This document shows positions 25,755 to 33,294 of a DNA stretch of 64,000 nucleotides, in pieces (position 1 is the first letter of the stretch; each line of letters opens with the position of its first letter). The notes under the pieces were generated by a model, which worked only from the letters and a program-made list of their open reading frames with translations, searched no databases and had not been told where the DNA came from. The translations under genes were made by a program, and so were the position numbers. This DNA comes from Mycolicibacterium neoaurum ATCC 25795 (GTDB lineage: Bacteria; Actinomycetota; Actinomycetes; Mycobacteriales; Mycobacteriaceae), in contig NZ_JMDW01000023.1 of NCBI RefSeq assembly GCF_000691525.1, forward strand, positions 1 through 64,000. The letters are read 5' to 3'.

Positions 25755-26591
25755 TCACCTCCGCACCCGGTAGATGTCACTGCGCAGCTCCGTGAGGTGA
25801 TTCAACACCTTTCTCGCCCTGGCAATCTCGGCCTCGACATCGATGTTCGCGACGGCCAGCCCGCCCTTGGACCTGGTGGTGGACAGGATGTCGCCGCCCG
25901 GACCGACGATCTTGGCCTGGCCGAGAAACCGCAGATTTCCCATCACCCCGGTTTGGTTCGAGGACACCAGCACCACCTGGTTCTCGGCGGCGCGCGCGCA
26001 ATCGTAGAGGTCGAACAGTCGCGACTGGCGGTCCGCGGGTAGCCGGGAGGCACGATCGGTGATGCTCGCCGGCCATGCCGACAACGCGGCGATGATCTGC
26101 GCCCCGTCGAGTGCCAGGGTGCGGGCGGCCTCCGGAAAGGTCTTGTCGTAGTCGATGAGCATCCCGACCCGGCCGACCGGGGTGTCGAAGCTGTCGAAGC
26201 GATCACCGGCCAGGTAGGTCAGCGACTCACCGGCAGGCTGGTGCACCTTGCGGTATCGACCGAGGACACCGTCACCGGACACGCAGACGGCCGCGTTGTA
26301 GCGGCTGCCGCCCGCCGCTTCCTCGGCATAACCGACGCATACGGTCATGGGACCCGCCGCGGCGATCACGGCTGCGATCTCGGGACCGTCGGGATCCAGC
26401 GCGGGTGGTGGGTCATCGGGGTCGGGGGCAGAGAAGTCACCTATATAGCCGCCCAGGCAGGCGTCCGGTAGGACCAGCATGTCCACTCCGTCGCGGGCGG
26501 CGGACTCGATGATGCCCACGACCTTGGATACGCCGCGATCGAGATCACGCCCGAAGTGCCCGGCGACCGCGCCCAGGGTGACCGGTGCCAT
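25755..26591 (-). CDS. Nitrilase-fold protein lacking catalytic residues (probable pseudoenzyme)
   Basis: A 278-residue carbon-nitrogen hydrolase fold protein, MSMEG_0566-like by position. Of the three catalytic residues only the Lys remains (Lys115 in YRKVHQPAGE). The Glu position reads VLPDACLGGY (Asp43) and the nucleophilic Cys position reads MLIDYDKTFPEAA (Asp147); both Asp codons are GAC and clear in the DNA. The paralogue at 30638 keeps Glu, Lys and Cys at the same places, and the rest of the fold is intact, so this is not a decayed gene. It may be a structural or regulatory partner of the active nitrilase. It lies between the GNAT-AIR fusion and the glycosyltransferase. Confidence 0.87.
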   Translation of the reverse strand: MAPVTLGAVAGHFGRDLDRGVSKVVGIIESAARDGVDMLVLPDACLGGYIGDFSAPDPDDPPPALDPDGPEIAAVIAAAGPMTVCVGYAEEAAGGSRYNAAVCVSGDGVLGRYRKVHQPAGESLTYLAGDRFDSFDTPVGRVGMLIDYDKTFPEAARTLALDGAQIIAALSAWPASITDRASRLPADRQSRLFDLYDCARAAENQVVLVSSNQTGVMGNLRFLGQAKIVGPGGDILSTTRSKGGLAVANIDVEAEIARARKVLNHLTELRSDIYRVRR

Positions 26592-26600
26592 GCGCCCTCC

Positions 26601-28016
26601 TCAGGCCGGGCCGAGTCCGGTGACCGGCGACGACAGTGCGGTCGTGGTGACCCCGTCGGGCCAGCGTAGGCGCACGCCTGCGGTGGCGGTCAACCGTCCG
26701 CAGTCCGCGGCCGTGACACCGTGCGGAAGTGCCACCGGCTTGGCAGATCCCGCGGTCAGCATGGCGTAACCCGGGAAGCAGGTCAGCCAGGCAGCGAGGT
26801 CGGCGGCCTGCGGCCGGGGCACCGCGGAGACCTCCAGTTCGGCGCCGGTGCCGCACGCCTCGGCGAGCATGCCCAGGGTGCCGACCACACCGGCCATGCT
26901 GACGTCCTTGGCGGCGCGGGGACGCATCCCGGCGACGACTCCCGACAGCGCGGCAAGGTCGGCGCCGGACCGGGTGCTGCTCGAATCCCACTGCTTACCG
27001 GTGTAACCGGTCCGCCAGCCGCCGGACAGGTCGGCGGTCAGCCGCACCCGGTCACCGACGCGCCCGCCACCGGCCGGCACCGGATCGCTTGTCCGGCCGA
27101 GTGCGGTGACGGCCAGTGCGGCGGGGACACCGAGTTGGGTGTGCCCACCGAGAACCGGGACATCCCATGCCGCCGATGCGGCCGCGATACCACCGATCAC
27201 GCGCTGCACGGTCCGCCGGGTGGGAGCCGCCACCGCGTCGAGCAATGCGGTGGGAACGGCGCCCATGGCGGTCAGATCGTTGATGTTGACCAGCACCGAG
27301 CACCAACCGGCCCACTCCGGATCGCGTTCGACCATCGACGGGATGATGGCATCGCATGCGGCGATCAGGTCCGTGCCGGGCACCGGGGCACCGTCGTCGC
27401 CGATGTACCCGTCGGCTCCGAGCCCTCCCGGCACAGCGCGGAGCGGGGCCAGCGAATCACCCAGAAACGACTTCGTTGCGGTCGCGAGTGTGCCGAAAGG
27501 GTTGATGGGGTAGCGCATCCGGGTGTGTGGTCGGCCACAGACCTGGTCGTCGCCAAGGCGTTCCCATCCCATGGCGGCGAAGACGGCCTCGTACCGGGTC
27601 TGCACACTGGCTTCGAATCGCAACACCCCGACCGATTCGGCGTAGGCGCAGGCGGCTCGGATCAAGGCCGGTCCGACACCCGCCGAACGGGCCTGAGGCG
27701 CGGTGACCAGGCGACTACCGGTCCACCACCCCAGGTCGCGGGATCCGACCGGCGCCAACCGCACACCGCCGAGGACTTCGCCATCGGCGGCGACGGCAAC
27801 CAGCACGACGGTGCGCGGGTCGTCGTCGATATCGTCGGAGTCCGATCCGGTGAACAAGCGCTGGACACCGACGAACTCGATCCGGCGCAGGGTGCGGTAG
27901 GAGCAGACATCCGCTCCGTCGCCTCGACGGATGAGAAACGGTGCGCCCGGCCGTGTCCCGGCCAGGATCGACAGGTCTGCCGTCGACGTCGTGGCGCTGT
28001 GGTCGAAGGGGATCAT
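26601..28016 (-). CDS. GNAT acetyltransferase - AIR synthase-like fusion (MSMEG_0567 type)
   Basis: A 471-residue fusion. Residues 1-165 form a GNAT N-acyltransferase domain, with VGPALIRAACAYAESVGVL as the CoA-binding helix region. Residues about 185-471 form a PurM/AIR synthase-like ATP-grasp-type domain, with VLVNINDLTAMGAVPTALLD, VLGGHTQLGVPAALAVTALG and GRVGDRVRLTADLSGGW. In cyanobacteria and other Nit1C clusters these are two proteins (Sll0786 and Sll0787 types; NitE and NitF). The fusion suggests acylation and phosphorylation of the same intermediate. ATG 28016 overlaps the radical SAM stop by one base (TGATG). Confidence 0.88.
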   Translation of the reverse strand: MIPFDHSATTSTADLSILAGTRPGAPFLIRRGDGADVCSYRTLRRIEFVGVQRLFTGSDSDDIDDDPRTVVLVAVAADGEVLGGVRLAPVGSRDLGWWTGSRLVTAPQARSAGVGPALIRAACAYAESVGVLRFEASVQTRYEAVFAAMGWERLGDDQVCGRPHTRMRYPINPFGTLATATKSFLGDSLAPLRAVPGGLGADGYIGDDGAPVPGTDLIAACDAIIPSMVERDPEWAGWCSVLVNINDLTAMGAVPTALLDAVAAPTRRTVQRVIGGIAAASAAWDVPVLGGHTQLGVPAALAVTALGRTSDPVPAGGGRVGDRVRLTADLSGGWRTGYTGKQWDSSSTRSGADLAALSGVVAGMRPRAAKDVSMAGVVGTLGMLAEACGTGAELEVSAVPRPQAADLAAWLTCFPGYAMLTAGSAKPVALPHGVTAADCGRLTATAGVRLRWPDGVTTTALSSPVTGLGPA

Positions 28017-29071
28017 CACGCACCGAGCCCTTGCAGCACCGAGCACGCACCACAGGCCGCGCAGCCGGCCCGTTGATCGGCACCGGCCATGCCCGCCATC
28101 GCCAGTTTTGTCGCGACCTCGCGAGATACCTTCTCCACCAATGCAGCATCCGGTGCCGGCGCGTGATCGACCTCGACCGCCAGCGACCCGGCCTGCGGGC
28201 GGTAGGGCACGACGAACGGATAGACCCCCATGTCGATCAACTCCGCGGCGCCGGCCACCAGGTCGTCCGGGTCCTCACCGAGGCCGACGAGTAGATAGGT
28301 GGATACCTGGTTGCGGCCGAACACCCGGACGGCTTCCCGCCAGGCGTCGCGGTACTGCTCCAGCGGCACGGTCGCCTTGCCGGGCATCCACCGCCGGCGC
28401 ACATTTTCGTCCAGTGATTCGACGTGGATGCCGATCGTGGCGGCCCCCGCTTCACGAAGGTCACCGATGACGGACAGATCGGCGGGAGGTTCGCACTGGA
28501 CCTGGATGGGCAGTTCCGGTACCGCCGCCGTGACCGCTCGAACACAGCGGGCCAGATGTGTTGCCCCCCGGTCGGTTCCGGCGGATGTACCCGTCGTCAT
28601 CACCATCTGGGTCACCCCGTCCAGCCGCACCGCCGCCGCGGCCACCTCGGCCAACTCGGCCGGTCGTTTGACCGCTGTGGTGGAGTCCGTGCGCAGTGAC
28701 TCCTCGATGGTGCAGAAACGGCAGCGCTGTTCGGCCTCGTAGCGAATACATGTCTGCACCACCGTGGTGGCGAGCACGTTTCGACCGTGCAGGCGAGCGA
28801 TCTTCTCGTAGGGGACCCCGTCGGCGGTTCGTAGATCGTAGAAACGTGGGCGGTCGATCACCTCGACGTCCAGCCCGGTGTCCACACCGTCGCGAAGCAC
28901 CCTGGTGCCGTCGAACAGGAACGGACTGTCATCGTTTCGCGGGATCGCGGCATTGAGACCGTCGATGACGAGGTGACCGTCGGCGCTCGGGCCGGCGCCC
29001 GAGGTACGGCGCACCGGTGGCTGCCCGCGAAAACCCATCAGGGCGAGGTCGACTCTGGTCGATATCGTCAT
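28016..29071 (-). CDS. MSMEG_0568-family radical SAM protein with atypical Cys spacing
   Basis: A 351-residue radical SAM barrel protein of the Nit1C class (Sll0785/NitD type). The cluster-binding cysteines are Cys108, Cys117 and Cys120 in QTCIRYEAEQRCRFC, a CX8CX2C spacing instead of CX3CX2C. Later strands include GVTQMVMTTGTSAGTDRG, the SAM-binding GG-like region, and VSTYLLVGLGEDPDDLV. The C-terminus has three more cysteines (337, 340, 343) in GCAACGAC, which could hold an auxiliary iron-sulfur cluster. ATG 29071. The reaction is unknown; it is the most chemically distinctive enzyme of the operon. Confidence 0.9.
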   Translation of the reverse strand: MTISTRVDLALMGFRGQPPVRRTSGAGPSADGHLVIDGLNAAIPRNDDSPFLFDGTRVLRDGVDTGLDVEVIDRPRFYDLRTADGVPYEKIARLHGRNVLATTVVQTCIRYEAEQRCRFCTIEESLRTDSTTAVKRPAELAEVAAAAVRLDGVTQMVMTTGTSAGTDRGATHLARCVRAVTAAVPELPIQVQCEPPADLSVIGDLREAGAATIGIHVESLDENVRRRWMPGKATVPLEQYRDAWREAVRVFGRNQVSTYLLVGLGEDPDDLVAGAAELIDMGVYPFVVPYRPQAGSLAVEVDHAPAPDAALVEKVSREVATKLAMAGMAGADQRAGCAACGACSVLQGLGA

Positions 29072-29080
29072 TGCATCCCC

Positions 29081-30352
29081 TCAGCTGGCCGAAGCGATCG
29101 TGTGAAACCTGCTCTGCTGCGCAACGATCGACTCCGCGACATGGCGCGCATCGCGGTCGATCCCGAGAAACCGTCCCGACCCCCAGGTGTGCATCCACGG
29201 CAGTCCGATGAAGCTCAGTCCCGCCACGCCGGTGATACCGCGGGTCTGCATGGGCCGGCCGGCACCGTCGAACGCGCTGGCTTCGATCCACCGGTAATCC
29301 GGTCGGTAACCGATGGCCCATACGATGCTGGTGACGTTCCGGTCGACGAGATCGAGCGTGGTGGGCTCGTCCTCGGGTGTCCACACGGGGGTATAGCGCG
29401 ACGCCGGAGGTGCCGGGATCCCCTTCTGCTCGATGTATGCGTCGATATCGGCGCAGATCGAGTTGTACACCGAATCGGCGTGATCCAGCGCGGTGGTCAG
29501 ATTCGGGGCGAACCGCAGCTCACCGTCCCGGCCGTCGGTCAGCGAGCCGTACAGCATCATGCCTTCGAGGGCGAACTGGCGCAGGTCGACATCGCGGCCA
29601 CCGTCGCGTCCGGTGACGTAGTGGTTGGTCTTCTCGATCGCCGCCTTGCCGCCTGGGTACTGGGCGGCGGGCCGATCGTAGAGGCCCATATCGGACAGCC
29701 AGGTCATGCAGTCCCGGCCGCGATAGGTCCGCGCCACCCGCGGTGCGCCACCGACGGCCAGATGCACCGCTCGGCCCGCCAGGTGCAGGTCCTCGGCGAT
29801 CTGCGTGCCCGATTGACCGGTACCGACCACCAGCACCGCCCCGTCGGGTAGCTGATCGGGGTTACGGTAGAGCTCGGAGTGGAGTTGGCGGATCGATGGG
29901 TCCAGTGTTGCTGCGAACGGCGGTATGACGGGCAACGGGTAACCGCCGGTGGCGATGACGGCGTGGTCGCAGGTGAGGGTGTGTGAACCGGCGGCATCCT
30001 CGACGGTGAGTTCGAATCCGCCTTTGATGTGATTGGTCAGTTTGGTCACCCGGGTATGTGTGCGCAGCGGCGGGGTGAAGGTCGCCAACCACCCGTTCAG
30101 CCATTCGACGACCTGATCGCGGGTCATGAAACCGTCTGGGTCGGGGCCGTTGTAGGAGTAACCGGGCAGTCGACAGTGCCAGTTGGGTGTCACCAAGGTG
30201 AAGTTGTCCCAACGGGTGTCCGACCAGGCATGAACGGGGGTCACGGCTTCCAGGACGAGGTGCTCGATGCCGGCCCGGCCCAGGTACCAACTGACCGACA
30301 ATCCGGCTTGGCCGGCTCCGACGACGACCACAGGGACATGGGTGTCGGTCAT
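29081..30352 (-). CDS. MSMEG_0569-family flavin-dependent oxidoreductase
   Basis: A 423-residue class B flavoprotein monooxygenase-like protein. The FAD site is VVVGAGQAGLSVSWYLGRAG near residue 9 and the NADPH site is VLVVGTGQSGTQIAEDL near residue 160. WDNFTLVTPNWHCRLPGYSY is a family-typical segment and VIWAIGYRPDYRW is the GD-like second FAD contact. It is the NitH-like flavoprotein of Nit1C clusters. Its start overlaps the stop of the small MSMEG_0570-type gene by 4 bp (ATGA). Likely role: N- or C-oxidation of a pathway intermediate; substrate unknown. Confidence 0.88.
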   Translation of the reverse strand: MTDTHVPVVVVGAGQAGLSVSWYLGRAGIEHLVLEAVTPVHAWSDTRWDNFTLVTPNWHCRLPGYSYNGPDPDGFMTRDQVVEWLNGWLATFTPPLRTHTRVTKLTNHIKGGFELTVEDAAGSHTLTCDHAVIATGGYPLPVIPPFAATLDPSIRQLHSELYRNPDQLPDGAVLVVGTGQSGTQIAEDLHLAGRAVHLAVGGAPRVARTYRGRDCMTWLSDMGLYDRPAAQYPGGKAAIEKTNHYVTGRDGGRDVDLRQFALEGMMLYGSLTDGRDGELRFAPNLTTALDHADSVYNSICADIDAYIEQKGIPAPPASRYTPVWTPEDEPTTLDLVDRNVTSIVWAIGYRPDYRWIEASAFDGAGRPMQTRGITGVAGLSFIGLPWMHTWGSGRFLGIDRDARHVAESIVAQQSRFHTIASAS

Positions 30353-30645
30353 CGCTGCTCCGATCCGGGGTTCATCGAGGTGATCTCGACCAGCGCGTCC
30401 AGCGGGAAACCCGCAGCGGCGCCGCTGATCCGGGACGCGGTCTCAGCCGCGGAGGTGCAGGCGAAGCCGAACTTGGCTCGTACGCGGTCACTGGCCTCGG
30501 TCATGGCGTGTCCGGTGCGCTGGACCAACTCGCCGACGGTGTAGCTACGGCCCGTCGAGAGGTGATCGTGCACGACCAAACTGGGCGAGTAGTAGCGCTG
30601 GGTATTGCCATCGGGCCAGCGGACGTCGAATGTCATTTCAGGCAT
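30349..30645 (-). CDS. MSMEG_0570-family nitrogen-starvation response protein
   Basis: A 98-residue soluble protein. It begins MPEMTFDVRWPDGNTQRYYS and contains SLVVHDHLSTGRSYTVGELV and a MTEASDRVRAKFGFACTSA helix. This matches the small MSMEG_0570 family (NitG-like position), known only from nitrilase clusters and of unknown function. It is coupled to both neighbours by overlaps: 8 bp with the nitrilase upstream and 4 bp with the flavoprotein downstream. Constant linkage suggests it is a binding or carrier partner of one of these enzymes; no carrier Ser motif is evident. Confidence 0.83.
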   Translation of the reverse strand: MPEMTFDVRWPDGNTQRYYSPSLVVHDHLSTGRSYTVGELVQRTGHAMTEASDRVRAKFGFACTSAAETASRISGAAAGFPLDALVEITSMNPGSEQR

Positions 30646-31543
30646 GGGCGAGCGCCTGCCAGTTCGTCTCGTGCGCCGAGGTCGGCGCGATCAGTGGGCC
30701 ATACACATCGGGCCTGCGGTCGCGCAGGTGGAACATCCCGGCACGGGCGGTGCGGAAGGCATTGTCCAGGTCGACCTCGGCGATGGCCAGTCCACTGTCC
30801 AGAAGCGTTGTGGCGAGGATGTTTCCGCCAGGGTCGACCACCTTTGCGTTGCCGACGTAGCGCAGTGATCCGAAGGTGCCGCTCTGATTGGATGCCACCC
30901 AGAACACCTGGTTGTCCAGCGCGCGGGCGGTGTCGAAAAGATTGAACCGATAGGTCCAACGGTCGTCCTGCAGATTCTCGGCAGTGGCGGTACGCGCCGC
31001 CGGCCAGGCCGACAGGCTCGCGATGATCTGCGCGCCGTCCAAAGCCATCATCCGGGCAGCCTCGGGAAATGCCTTGTCGTAACAGATCTGTAGGCCTATC
31101 CGGCCGACCGGGCTGTCGAAGACCCGATAGCCGGATCCGGCGGAATAGGACATTCCCTCGCCGAGTGGTTGGTGGACCTTACGATAGGTGCCGTAGACCT
31201 GGTGGCCATCGAGAATGGCAGCCGTGTTGTACCGGGTCTCGCCGTCGTCGGCCAGTTCGCAGAACCCGATGGCGATGGTGAGATCGCCGATTATCTGCTG
31301 GACTCGGGCGATTTCCGGGCCATCGATCCGAATGGCAGGTGGCAGATCGCGCTTCGTTGTTCGCACGGTATCGCCGTGGTTTCCGAGGGAGGACAGATAT
31401 CCGCCGATCGCGGCCTCGGGCAGCACCATGAAGTCCACATCGGCTGCCCGTGCTTTGTCGGTGAGCGAAGAGATGAGCGCGTAGTTCTGTTCGAGATCGC
31501 GGGTGAAGTTCGCCGAAACGGCGGCCAGGGTGGTCACCGTCAT
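30638..31543 (-). CDS. Nitrilase-superfamily carbon-nitrogen hydrolase, active-site intact (MSMEG_0571 type)
   Basis: A 301-residue carbon-nitrogen hydrolase with a complete triad: Glu43 (MVLPEAAIGGY), Lys122 (YRKVHQPLGEG) and Cys154 (GLQICYDKAFPEA). It corresponds to the nitrilase of Nit1C clusters in position and motifs. Nitrilases attack nitriles or amides by the Cys thiolate. A paralogue with the same YRKVHQP and DKxFPEAAR elements but no Cys or Glu lies at 25755. It overlaps the MSMEG_0570-type gene by 8 bp and starts three bases after the MSMEG_0572-type gene stop. Confidence 0.9.
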   Translation of the reverse strand: MTVTTLAAVSANFTRDLEQNYALISSLTDKARAADVDFMVLPEAAIGGYLSSLGNHGDTVRTTKRDLPPAIRIDGPEIARVQQIIGDLTIAIGFCELADDGETRYNTAAILDGHQVYGTYRKVHQPLGEGMSYSAGSGYRVFDSPVGRIGLQICYDKAFPEAARMMALDGAQIIASLSAWPAARTATAENLQDDRWTYRFNLFDTARALDNQVFWVASNQSGTFGSLRYVGNAKVVDPGGNILATTLLDSGLAIAEVDLDNAFRTARAGMFHLRDRRPDVYGPLIAPTSAHETNWQALAHA

Positions 31544-31546
31544 GTC

Positions 31547-32068
31547 CTAGACCATGTAGGTGGAGTTGATGATGGCGCCCTTGCGGGCATAGTGGATCAG
31601 CGCGTCCTGGACGTCGAGGGGGTGGGCCGGGATGACGCCGTCGATCAGATCTTCCTCGCGTCCACCGTGCAGGCCGAGTCCGAAGCGGCAGCAGAAGACC
31701 GTGCCGCCCTCCTTGATGAAGGTCGTCAGCGCGTCGTTGATGTTCTGCTCGCCAGGGAATCCCGAATCGCCGGTGGTCGGAAAGCCGCGGGTGGCAAGGC
31801 AGTTGATGGCTCCGGGACCGTAGAAGTAGAGCGCCGAGTCGAACCCCTTGCGCAGGGCCCGAGTGGCCTGCAGGACCGCGACGAATGACACCGACGATTC
31901 GTGGGCGATGCCATGGACGAGGGTGAAGTAGCTCTCACCTTCTTCGGCCTGGTAGTCCGGGAAGATCTTGGTCCCGCCGTAGATGGAGGTGCCCTTCGGT
32001 AGGGCGGGATGTGGGATCTCGGCCAGCGAGGTGGCGATGTTCGCGGTGATGGATTCGTCAAAGGACAT
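31547..32068 (-). CDS. MSMEG_0572/Sll0783-family nitrogen-starvation protein
   Basis: A 173-residue soluble protein containing TSIYGGTKIFPDYQAEEGES, SFVAVLQATRALRKGFDSALYFYGPGAINCLATRGFPTTG and GTVFCCRFGLGLHGG. The alternation of strand and helix with GPGA and CCRFG motifs resembles a DsrE/flavodoxin-like sandwich. It matches the Sll0783 (NitB) family, always linked to nitrilase clusters. ATG 32068 is the operon's first start, with AAAACCCGGAGC upstream; longer in-frame extensions would enter the promoter region. Its Cys pair could bind metal or sulfur; unproven. Confidence 0.87.
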   Translation of the reverse strand: MSFDESITANIATSLAEIPHPALPKGTSIYGGTKIFPDYQAEEGESYFTLVHGIAHESSVSFVAVLQATRALRKGFDSALYFYGPGAINCLATRGFPTTGDSGFPGEQNINDALTTFIKEGGTVFCCRFGLGLHGGREEDLIDGVIPAHPLDVQDALIHYARKGAIINSTYMV

Positions 32069-32362
32069 GATGTGCTCCGGGTTTTCGTATCGCGGTTCGT
32101 CGGCGGTGTCGCCGGGCGGCCGGTGATCGGCTGGTTCCATTAGATGCGCCGGGTATTTCCGCGTGGTTAGGCCCGGAATACGGCTGCGTTGCCATCGACT
32201 CACCGCGGAAACATCACAGAAACATGAATTACGTTGTGCCGCAACGATAAATGGCCCGAGCGGAAATCCGCCGGGCCTGCAATATGGATAGTACACCATC
32301 AATTAGTGCGCCAGCATTCTGAAGTGGCTAGCTGTGGTATCGCTTTCGTCTAGCCTTGACGG
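32069..32362. promoter_or_regulatory. Divergent promoter region of the Nit1C-type operon
   Basis: The 294-bp gap separates the minus-strand operon from the plus-strand LysR gene and holds no credible ORF. It is AT-richer than the flanks. Two GAAAC boxes at 32208-32212 and 32219-32223 are 11 bp apart, giving the AC-n9-AC spacing reported for mycobacterial GlnR sites. An inverted repeat near GGCCCGAGCGGAAATCCGCC (about 32253-32272) is also present. Regulator assignment is inference. Confidence 0.45.
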
Positions 32363-33220
32363 GTGAAACTGGACGGCCAGCAGTTGACGGCCTTTGCCGC
32401 CGTACTCGACCTCGGCAGTTTCGATGCTGCCGCCGAGCGACTGCACATCACCCCGTCGGCGGTGAGCCAGCGTGTCAAAGCGCTTGAGCAACGGGTGGGG
32501 CAGGTTCTGGTGGTGCGCGAGAAGCCCTGCCGGGTGACGCCCGCCGGAGTGCCGATCCTGCGCCTGGCCGCCCAGATCGCGACACTGGAATCGGAGGCCT
32601 TGGCGGAAACCTCCGGTGGCTCCGCCGAGCGCACCCGTATAGCGGTCGCGGTGAACGCCGACTCGATGGCCACCTGGTTCACTGCGGTGTTCCGACTGTT
32701 GCCCGAGGTGCTGTTCGATGTGCGCATCGAGGATCAGGATCACTCGGCTCGGTTGCTCCGCGAGGGTGCGGTGATGGGCGCTGTCACCACCGAACGCGCC
32801 GCGGTGCCAGGATGCCGGATCCAGTCGTTGGGCGTCATGCGCTATGTTCCCGTTGCGTCGGTGGACTACGTGGCTCGGTATCTGGCGGACGGATTCACGG
32901 CCGCGGCCGCCGCGCAGATGCCCTCGCTGGCGTGGAACCGAGATGACGCGTTACAGGACAAGCTGATTCGGAAAGCATTCCGGCGCGATGTGCAGCGTCC
33001 CGTGCACTATGTGCCGACCGCCGAAGGGTTCGGTGCGGCCGTGCGCGCCGGACTGGGCTGGGGCATGTATCCCGAGCAGCTGGTCACCACCGACTTCGTG
33101 CAGATCTGTCCGACCTATCTCGACGTGCCGCTGTTCTGGCAGTCCTGGAAGCTCGACAGCGCGCTGGTGGCCTCGATCAGCCGTGCCGTATCCACGGCGG
33201 CCGCCGGCACCCTACGCTGA
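32363..33220 (+). CDS. ArgP/LysG-like LysR-family regulator
   Basis: A 285-residue LysR protein of the ArgP (IciA/LysG) subgroup. The HTH is FDAAAERLHITPSAVSQRVK, followed by LEQRVGQVLVVREKPCRVTPAG, which is specific to ArgP proteins. The effector domain contains VAVNADSMATWF and AVRAGLGWGMYPEQLV. ArgP/LysG proteins normally sense basic amino acids and control the exporter ArgO/LysE; no exporter is adjacent here. Instead it faces the Nit1C-type operon, suggesting a re-purposed local regulator. It starts at GTG 32363. Confidence 0.88.
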   Translation: MKLDGQQLTAFAAVLDLGSFDAAAERLHITPSAVSQRVKALEQRVGQVLVVREKPCRVTPAGVPILRLAAQIATLESEALAETSGGSAERTRIAVAVNADSMATWFTAVFRLLPEVLFDVRIEDQDHSARLLREGAVMGAVTTERAAVPGCRIQSLGVMRYVPVASVDYVARYLADGFTAAAAAQMPSLAWNRDDALQDKLIRKAFRRDVQRPVHYVPTAEGFGAAVRAGLGWGMYPEQLVTTDFVQICPTYLDVPLFWQSWKLDSALVASISRAVSTAAAGTLR

Positions 33221-33242
33221 GTCGCCGGAGCTCAAGAAGCAA

Positions 33243-33275
33243 GTGACCTACGGAGCGCTGGGGTCCGTAGGTCAC
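33243..33275. terminator. Bidirectional hairpin between LysR and ferritin-like genes
   Basis: A perfect 12-bp stem (GTGACCTACGGA at 33243-33254 pairs with TCCGTAGGTCAC at 33264-33275) around a 9-base loop. It lies 22 bp after the LysR stop and 19 bp from the convergent gene's stop. No U-tract follows, as is usual in mycobacteria. Confidence 0.75.
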
Positions 33276-33294
33276 CTGGTGGGTCTCATGCACG

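Noticed and set aside
26721..28076. Plus-strand frame antisense to the GNAT-AIR fusion
   Set aside because: No motifs, Gly/Arg/His-rich composition, and the opposite strand carries two clear domains.
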